Below are positions 5,784-10,276 of a stretch of 10,276 nucleotides of DNA, piece after piece. Location of the stretch: NCBI GenBank assembly GCA_017560305.1, contig JAFYOF010000072.1, positions 1-10,276 of the forward strand, given 5' to 3'. The first letter of the stretch is position 1. Each line of letters starts with the position of its first letter. A model generated the notes under the pieces. That model worked only from the letters and a program-made list of their open reading frames with translations, did no database searches and was not told the origin of the DNA. The stretch is from Alistipes sp. (GTDB taxonomy: Bacteria > Bacteroidota > Bacteroidia > Bacteroidales > Rikenellaceae). A program made the position numbers and the translations under genes.

Positions 5784-7157
5784 CTATTTTAAAATTCTTA
5801 ATGAGTTGGGGTACATATTATTCACTCGCGCCCCTATGCGCTTCACAAAGCCAAGCGGCAAGTCGTTGTGTACTATCAGGTTAAGTCCCTCCTTCATCTG
5901 CTCCAGCAGAAGGTCCTGCTTGCGCAAGAACTTCAGCGCATCCTCCTGCGCGACTGGGCAGTTCGGCAGAGCCTCGCGCCTGAGGTCAACATACAACGCC
6001 AGCGCTCCATCGGGCTTCAGCTTGCCCTTGAAAATCTGACCCATCGCCACGCCCGAGTAGATTACCGACACCACTCCCGACAGAGCCTCAATGTCAGCAT
6101 AATGCTCTCTGCGACAACCATATATCATCTCGCCAGCGGAGAAGAACTTCATCGCCGCAGCATCCTTCACCCAGCGACCCAGCTCCTCTGCCGAGCGCTT
6201 GTCAACGGGCGCTATCAACTGCTTCTTCGACTTCAATGCACGGCGCTTTCCGCCGCCGCCACTCTTGCGTGCCACCGCCATAAACATACCCTCGCCCGAG
6301 AGCTTGTGAGGGAAGAAACGGAAGGTCTGGAACACACCCACACGACCCGTAACAACGCCCCACTCCTCGCTTGTTGGAATCTCCGCAACCGCCTCAAGCT
6401 CATCGCCATAGCGCTCCATAGCACGCTCAAGGATATTCTCGTCCTCGTCACGGTTGAATGTGCAGGTACTATACAGCAACACACCCCCACCACGCAGCGC
6501 CGCATAGGCATTCTGCAAAATCTCCCACTGACGCTCGGCACACATAGCCACATTGCCCTCGCTCCACTGCTCCTGCGCCTCGTCGAGCTTGCGGAACATA
6601 CCCTCGCCCGAGCAGGGGGCATCCACCGCCACGGCGTCAAACCACTCCTCAACCTGCTGATAGCGAGACGAATCGTTGCAACTGATGACCATATTTCCTA
6701 TGCCCCACTTGCGGGCATTGTCAGCCAGCACGGCGGCACGACCTCGGTTAATCTCGTTAGCCACCACCAGACCACTCTTGCCAACCAGCGTAGCATAGTG
6801 AGTGCTCTTGCCACCAGGTGCGGCACACATATCGAGGATGTACTTACCCTCGCACTCCGCCTCTCCGCCCAGCGCCTGCGACATTATGTAGCCCGCAAAC
6901 TGCGAACTCGCCTCCTGCACATAGTACGCTCCCGCGTGGAAGTCGCCATCGAGTGTGAAACTTGGACGCTGGTCAAGCAGATAGCCCCACTTGCTCCACT
7001 CCACCTGACGCGCACCCCACTTCGGGCTCTGCACCTTATGCGGATTCAGGCGCACCGATGTGGTAGGCTCCTGCGCCAACGCCTCACACAGAGCCGTCGC
7101 CTCCGCCTCGCCCAGCTCGCGCACCATACGCTGAATAAACTTCTCTGGCAACTGCAT
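5784..7157 (-). CDS. rsmF: RsmF-like 16S rRNA m5C methyltransferase (NOL1/NOP2/Sun family)
   Basis: The 457-residue enzyme uses S-adenosylmethionine to methylate C5 of a cytosine in rRNA; E. coli RsmF (YebU) modifies C1407 of 16S rRNA. The order of parts is an N-terminal RNA-binding region with TTSVRLNPHK (32-41), SAM motif I ILDMCAAPGGKSTH (107-120), an acidic motif II residue near E135, motif IV DAPCSGEG (179-186, C182 for product release), motif VI STCTFNRDEDE (230-240, catalytic C232), and a C-terminal domain (about 315-457) like the PUA-type tail of RsmF. The C-terminal domain favours RsmF over RsmB, but the exact target base is inferred. The start is 2 bp after the kinase stop codon, so the two are probably translationally coupled. 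Confidence 0.92.
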   Translation of the reverse strand: MQLPEKFIQRMVRELGEAEATALCEALAQEPTTSVRLNPHKVQSPKWGARQVEWSKWGYLLDQRPSFTLDGDFHAGAYYVQEASSQFAGYIMSQALGGEAECEGKYILDMCAAPGGKSTHYATLVGKSGLVVANEINRGRAAVLADNARKWGIGNMVISCNDSSRYQQVEEWFDAVAVDAPCSGEGMFRKLDEAQEQWSEGNVAMCAERQWEILQNAYAALRGGGVLLYSTCTFNRDEDENILERAMERYGDELEAVAEIPTSEEWGVVTGRVGVFQTFRFFPHKLSGEGMFMAVARKSGGGGKRRALKSKKQLIAPVDKRSAEELGRWVKDAAAMKFFSAGEMIYGCRREHYADIEALSGVVSVIYSGVAMGQIFKGKLKPDGALALYVDLRREALPNCPVAQEDALKFLRKQDLLLEQMKEGLNLIVHNDLPLGFVKRIGARVNNMYPNSLRILK

Positions 7158-7159
7158 CG

Positions 7160-7774
7160 CTACTTGTCCTGCTTAATCATCTCCTCCAACTGCGCACAAA
7201 TCTTGTCCACCACCGCAGGGTCGGCAACAAAGTCGTCGGCATCCTTGTCGATGATGAGCACCTTACCCTTGTAGATGGTGTTAATCCAGTGCTCGTACTT
7301 CTCGTTCAGGCGGCTGAGGTACGCCTCGTCGATACCCATCTCATAGTCACGGCCACGATGCTTGATCTGCGCCACAAGCGTAGGGATGCTCGCACGCAGG
7401 TAAATCAGCACATCGGGCTGGGGGATGAGGTTTGTCGTGAGGTCAAATATCTTCATATATGTAGCATAGTCGCGCGAGGTCATCAACCCCATCTCCTGCA
7501 GGTTGCAGGCGAAGATGTGGGCATCCTCATAGATGGTGCGGTCCTGAAACACATTCTCATCGCCCGCCGAGAGCATATCCATCGTCTGACGGATACGACT
7601 GCCCAGGAACGAGATTTGCAACTGGAACGCCCAGCGACTCATATTGTTGTAAAAATCACCGATGTAGGGATTATCTGTCTCCTCATAGTAGGCCTTCGCC
7701 CCGTAACGCTGCGTCAGCAACTCTGTCAGCGTAGTCTTGCCACTACCGATATTTCCCGCAATTGCTACATACAT
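7160..7774 (-). CDS. Deoxynucleoside kinase (dNK/dGK family)
   Basis: The 204-residue enzyme phosphorylates deoxynucleosides with ATP for the salvage pathway. It has a P-loop GNIGSGKTT (7-15), an acidic catalytic stretch EETDNPY (31-37), the QDRTIYEDAHIF motif (77-88, with the Asp-Arg pair of the family), and a lid with RGRDYEM (140-146). I chose the ATG at 7774 because the conserved P-loop strand MYVAIAGN begins there; the upstream ATG at 7813 would add 13 non-conserved residues rich in Lys and Arg. The preference between dA, dG, dC and dT cannot be read from the sequence. There is a 50-bp gap to trkA, the widest in the operon, but I see no clear TAnnTTTG box in it. Confidence 0.93.
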   Translation of the reverse strand: MYVAIAGNIGSGKTTLTELLTQRYGAKAYYEETDNPYIGDFYNNMSRWAFQLQISFLGSRIRQTMDMLSAGDENVFQDRTIYEDAHIFACNLQEMGLMTSRDYATYMKIFDLTTNLIPQPDVLIYLRASIPTLVAQIKHRGRDYEMGIDEAYLSRLNEKYEHWINTIYKGKVLIIDKDADDFVADPAVVDKICAQLEEMIKQDK

Positions 7775-7824
7775 AGTTTTTCTTGTTTTATTTCGTTTCC
7801 TGCCCCAAAGCAAACACCCAAGGG

Positions 7825-9165
7825 CTAATTAAAGAACTCTCCAATCTTTGCGATAGAGCCCGGCATTGAGAATACCACCACTCTGTCATACGCCTTCATC
7901 TTCGTGTCACCCACCGCGATAAAGACCTTGTCGCCACGCACGATACCGCCGATGATGACATCCTGCGGCAGACGCATATCCTTGATGAGCGACTTTGTCG
8001 CCGGCGAGTTTGGCTTGACGATGAACTCCAGCACCTCCGCCTCGCTACCCGACAGGCAACGGATAGCCTGCACATCGGTAGACATCGTGAAACGGAAGAT
8101 GTTTGATGCTGTCACTCGCTTCTTGTTGATGATGGTGTCGATACCCACACGCTCCGCCATAGAGACATAATTGAGGTTTTCCACCTCGGCAATGACCTTC
8201 TTCACGCCCATACGCTTCGCCTGCATAGCCGCCAGAATGTTGGTCTCGCTACGACCCGTCACCGCCAAGAAGGCATCTGTCTGCGACAAGCCCTCCTCAA
8301 TCATTGCGTCGAGGTTACGGCCATCCTCGTGGATGATGAGCGTCTTGTCCAGCTCCTCCGCCAGACGATAGGCCTTCTCGCCGTTGTACTCCACCATCTT
8401 GATATCCATATCATCCTGCAACTCAAGGGCCACCTGCACACCGATGCGCGAGCCACCCAGAATCATCAGGCTCTTCACCTCCACACTCTTCTGACCCGAC
8501 AACTCCGTAACGCTGTGAGCCACATCCTTGCGGGCGATGACATATACCGAGTCACCCTCAAAGAACTCATCCTGACCGCTTGGGATAATAGTCTGCGAGC
8601 CTCGCGTGATAGCCACCACACGGAACTCCGAGATAGAACCATCCTCCGCCAAATCGACGAGCCTGCGACCAATCAGCGGCGAGGTGGGCTCCAGCTTAAA
8701 GACCACCAGCGAGAGCAAGCCGTTTGAAAAATCGACATAGTCGGTGGTAGAGGTGTGACCCAGCAGGTTTGCCACCTCACGCGCCGCCACCTGCTCGGGG
8801 TAGAACAGGTAGTCGATACCCATATCGATGAAGAGCTCCTTGTTGTTTGGCTCAAGGTACTCGTTGTTGTCGATACGCGCAATGGATTTCTTGGCACCCA
8901 ACTGCTTCGCCATCACCGCCGAGAGAATGTTGCGGGTCTCCTCGTGGTTCACCGCAATAAAGAGGTCACAACGCCTCACACCCGCCTTGCGCAGCACGGC
9001 AAAAGTCGTCGTGTCGCCCTCCACAGTGATAAGGTCAGCAAGGCTCGAAAGCTCGTTCAACGCCTTTGCGTCCTGGTCAATCACCGTAATATCGTGACCA
9101 TTACCACTCAGCATTCGCGCCAAGTAGCTACCCATCTCTCCAATTCCAGAAATAACTATTTTCAT
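7825..9165 (-). CDS. trkA: Trk potassium uptake system NAD-binding protein TrkA
   Basis: The 446-residue peripheral membrane protein gates a TrkH/TrkG potassium channel by binding NAD(H) or nucleotides. It consists of two RCK halves. The first has GIGEMG (7-12) with DITVIDQD (25-32) as the Rossmann dinucleotide site, the second a shorter version (LMILGGSRIG, 233-242, with VEYNGEKA). Each half ends in a TrkA_C-like domain (about 140-215 and 365-446). The length fits the family (E. coli TrkA is 458). I start it at 9165, where MKIVISGIGEMG begins. The frame is open up to an ATG at 9303, which would add 46 residues unlike TrkA (SERAGQKQVKAEGHPQDEE). No trkH is in the window. It is first in the operon. 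Confidence 0.94.
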   Translation of the reverse strand: MKIVISGIGEMGSYLARMLSGNGHDITVIDQDAKALNELSSLADLITVEGDTTTFAVLRKAGVRRCDLFIAVNHEETRNILSAVMAKQLGAKKSIARIDNNEYLEPNNKELFIDMGIDYLFYPEQVAAREVANLLGHTSTTDYVDFSNGLLSLVVFKLEPTSPLIGRRLVDLAEDGSISEFRVVAITRGSQTIIPSGQDEFFEGDSVYVIARKDVAHSVTELSGQKSVEVKSLMILGGSRIGVQVALELQDDMDIKMVEYNGEKAYRLAEELDKTLIIHEDGRNLDAMIEEGLSQTDAFLAVTGRSETNILAAMQAKRMGVKKVIAEVENLNYVSMAERVGIDTIINKKRVTASNIFRFTMSTDVQAIRCLSGSEAEVLEFIVKPNSPATKSLIKDMRLPQDVIIGGIVRGDKVFIAVGDTKMKAYDRVVVFSMPGSIAKIGEFFN

Positions 9166-9338
9166 TCCTAAAGTCGTTTCTTCAGTTTCTACTCTGCTAC
9201 ACTCCTCATCCTGCGGATGACCCTCCGCCTTGACCTGCTTTTGCCCTGCCCTTTCACTTGCAATTCTTCCGGCGCTTTGGCTGGTGTCATTCGCCGTGAG
9301 CACAAGCAGGAGTTAGAGATGCACATTTCTTGCAAATT
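9166..9338 (-). other. Long leader of trkA with nested hairpins and an open in-frame extension
   Basis: If the trkA promoter is at 9345-9375, the mRNA has about 173 nt before the ATG at 9165, long for a housekeeping gene. It contains TCATCC-TGC-GGATGA (9206-9220) overlapping GCGGA-N6-TCCGC (9213-9228), which cannot both form at once. The same stretch is open in the trkA frame from 9303. It may be a regulatory leader or a repeat that landed there; no known riboswitch was recognised. Confidence 0.4.
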
Positions 9339-9360
9339 TAACTACAAATATATAACTTTG
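9330..9360 (+). promoter_or_regulatory. Promoter of the small cysteine-rich membrane protein gene
   Basis: TTG at 9330-9332, 20 bp, then TAACTTTG at 9353-9360: both the boxes and the spacing match the Bacteroidota consensus (TTG-N19-21-TAnnTTTG). Initiation would be near 9367, leaving a leader of about 39 nt. Confidence 0.75.
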
Positions 9361-9375
9361 TTGGCAGAATTTCAA
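9345..9375 (-). promoter_or_regulatory. Promoter of the trkA operon
   Basis: On the minus strand TTG (9375-9373), 20 bp, then TATATTTG (9352-9345) fits the consensus exactly. Its -7 box abuts that of the divergent plus-strand promoter. It should drive all six minus-strand genes. Confidence 0.72.
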
Positions 9376-9405
9376 CTTAATAACAAATTTTAATAGATAA
9401 AAGTA

Positions 9406-9681
9406 ATGGCAGCAACACTTTCTACCATATTGATCGTCATCGGAATATCAATTCTCTGTGTGGGTTTGTTTTTCCTGGGTATGTCGCTCACGCAAATCTT
9501 TAAGGGTCACGACATAGACTCCGAGATTGCCACCAACAAGAATATGCAGCGCCTGGGCATCAAGTGCGCCGTTCAGGAGTCACGCGAGGATACGGGCACC
9601 GACTGCGCCGACCTCGGTTGCCACGGCAACTGCTCATCGTGCGACATCGACCACGACGAGGCTATACAGGCGAAGAAGTAG
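9406..9681 (+). CDS. Small single-TM protein with cysteine-rich tail, unknown function
   Basis: The 91-residue protein has one hydrophobic segment at about residues 7-29 (LSTILIVIGISILCVGLFFLGMS) and then a soluble acidic tail with five cysteines (C54, C67, C72, C76, C79; C18 lies in the membrane). The cluster CADLGCHGNCSSCDIDHDE, with nearby His and Asp, could bind iron-sulfur or another metal. The overall plan resembles short membrane proteins of Bacteroidota with the pattern 'NKnMrrlGIkCa' and, more distantly, NqrM-like maturation factors with one TM helix and cysteines; I do not claim homology. It is monocistronic, divergent from trkA, and has its own promoter (9330-9360) and terminator (9702-9728). 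The ATG at 9406 follows an A-rich leader (AGATAAAAGTA). Confidence 0.82.
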   Translation: MAATLSTILIVIGISILCVGLFFLGMSLTQIFKGHDIDSEIATNKNMQRLGIKCAVQESREDTGTDCADLGCHGNCSSCDIDHDEAIQAKK

Positions 9682-9701
9682 AATTCAAAATCAAAAATTA
9701 A

Positions 9702-9728
9702 GGTTGCTATGATGTAGCAACCTTTTTT
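9702..9728 (+). terminator. Terminator of the small membrane protein gene
   Basis: Perfect 8-bp stem GGTTGCTA (9702-9709) / TAGCAACC (9715-9722), loop TGATG, followed by six T. It lies 20 bp after the stop codon. Confidence 0.93.
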
Positions 9729-9750
9729 ATTAGTCAAAGAGATGCAAACA

Positions 9751-9818
9751 CGGGCGCAGCCCGCATCTTCGGTGGCTCAATGCGCTGAGCGCATTGCCGC
9801 CCCCAGCCACCGAAGATG
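9751..9818. repeat. Cluster of three hairpins (REP-like palindromic stretch)
   Basis: CGGGC-GCA-GCCCG (9751-9763) is followed directly by a 14-bp stem, CATCTTCGGTGGCT (9764-9777) with AGCCACCGAAGATG (9805-9818), whose loop holds another perfect stem, CAATGCGC-TGA-GCGCATTG (9778-9796). There is no T-run after it, so it is not a standard terminator. It is GC-rich in an otherwise A/T-rich gap and may be a dispersed palindromic repeat. Confidence 0.8.
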
Positions 9819-10001
9819 AATTGCCATTGCAAGAATAAACTAAATTTTCAATCCCTCCTCACCACCACCTGAAATTGCATAAGAAGACGATTTTTTAGGC
9901 GCAAGAAATCCGAGAAAGCGGAGTTTACTGGGCATAAATGAGCATTTCGAGGAATGATGCAACGAAGAAAATACCCTCTTTGACAATTTCCACAAACACA
10001 C
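9819..10001. other. Gene-free stretch between the hairpin cluster and MITE copy 2
   Basis: No credible gene was found. The only open frame (minus, 10039-9848) starts inside the MITE end, is not conserved in any way I recognise, and has no promoter or ribosome site. The mixed composition suggests an old intergenic repeat or decayed sequence, without proof. Confidence 0.5.
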
Positions 10002-10009
10002 AAAAAAAA

Positions 10010-10246
10010 CGGAATTATATACTTTAGTGTTGTTATCAAATCGTCATCCCCCGGAGGACAAAGTCCGACGATGGGGATCTACCTTATAGTTTCCCAAATA
10101 ATCGCTCTTACGACCGAACTATTAACAAAGGAAGATTCCAATCATTTCCGCATAGACTCTTATAAACTACTGCAATGGTTGGTGGATGCGAAAATGTGGA
10201 ATGACGATATTTATTTTTCTGTACAACACTAAAGTAGATAATTCCG
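10010..10246 (+). mobile_element. MITE-like element, copy 2 (237 bp, intact TIRs, 8-bp target duplication)
   Basis: The ends are near-perfect inverted repeats of about 24 bp: CGGAATTATATACTTTAGTG... at the left and, reverse-complemented, CGGAATTATCTACTTTAGTG... at the right, with one mismatch. Eight A (10002-10009 and 10247-10254) flank it on both sides, as expected of an 8-bp target duplication. The element carries no gene. It is the better preserved of the two copies and lies in the opposite orientation to copy 1. Inside, 10040-10078 holds paired segments (ATCGTC/GACGAT, ATCCCC/GGGGAT, GGAC/GTCC) in an order that allows alternative or crossed pairing. Confidence 0.87.
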
Positions 10247-10276
10247 AAAAAAAATACGGAACCCGAATGGATTCCG
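10247..10276 (-). terminator. Minus-strand terminator of a gene beyond the window, hit by MITE copy 2
   Basis: On the minus strand, stem CGGAATCC, loop ATTC and stem GGGTTCCG (10276-10257) are followed by TA and eight T (10254-10247). One stem pair is G.U on the minus-strand RNA and a mismatch on the other strand, so the direction is minus. The T-run ends exactly at the MITE boundary. Confidence 0.75.

Noticed and set aside
5868..7274. Plus-strand open frame of 468 codons opposite the rRNA methyltransferase gene.
   Set aside because: It is the antisense shadow of a well-supported gene with all family motifs. Its protein is rich in His, Leu and Arg and matches nothing I know.
9848..10039. Minus-strand open frame of 63 codons across the MITE boundary.
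   Set aside because: It starts inside the MITE end and runs into gene-free sequence. There is no ribosome site or promoter, and the protein has no recognisable domain.
3153..10246. The two inverted MITE copies as the ends of a composite transposon carrying the whole operon.
   Set aside because: Each copy has its own flanking duplication (TTCATTAT/TTCATCAT and A8/A8), so they are separate insertions. The genes between are housekeeping genes with no transposase.

Overview
The window looks like chromosomal DNA of a Bacteroidota, most likely an order Bacteroidales gut organism (possibly Alistipes or a relative; genus is a guess from composition and gene content). The main reasons are the TAnnTTTG-type -7 promoter boxes, A-rich leaders without strong Shine-Dalgarno sites, and a run of housekeeping proteins of Bacteroidota character. 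No rRNA, tRNA or CRISPR was seen.

Layout. (1) 1-1363, minus: 5' two-thirds of a two-domain NAD synthetase (nadE), cut by the window edge; its glutaminase domain seems to lack the catalytic cysteine. (2) 1364-3104: a separate module, a 393-residue RecA/RepA-like (AAA_25-type) ATPase on the plus strand with a C-terminal winged-helix-like tail, flanked on both sides by arrays of related 9-bp repeats. Each array switches from direct to inverted units at a GCTACA-NNN-TGTAGC palindrome. This is the most unusual part of the window. (3) 3153-3392: a 240-bp non-coding element with terminal inverted repeats and a probable 8-bp target duplication. (4) 3453-9165, minus: a tight six-gene housekeeping operon read trkA, deoxynucleoside kinase, RsmF-like 16S rRNA methyltransferase, MerR-like regulator, Nif3-like protein, C4 zinc-ribbon coiled-coil protein, ending in a strong terminator. 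(5) 9330-9375: two divergent promoters whose -7 boxes abut, one for the operon and one for the plus-strand gene. (6) 9406-9681, plus: a small one-TM protein with a cysteine-rich tail and its own terminator. (7) 9682-10009: non-coding DNA with a cluster of hairpins. (8) 10010-10246: a second copy of the 240-bp element, in opposite orientation, inserted in the T-tract of a minus-strand terminator whose gene lies beyond the window.

How the parts fit. The operon mixes potassium uptake control (TrkA), nucleotide salvage (dNK), rRNA modification (RsmF-like) and poorly defined conserved proteins; the shared transcript is supported by gaps of 50, 2, 15, 3 and 11 bp. The two copies of the small mobile element have separate target duplications, so they are independent insertions rather than the ends of one composite transposon. 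The ATPase plus 9-bp arrays is the best candidate for an undescribed system: a putative DNA-acting ATPase bracketed by iteron-like sites, possibly a domesticated or degenerate replicon or mobile module.
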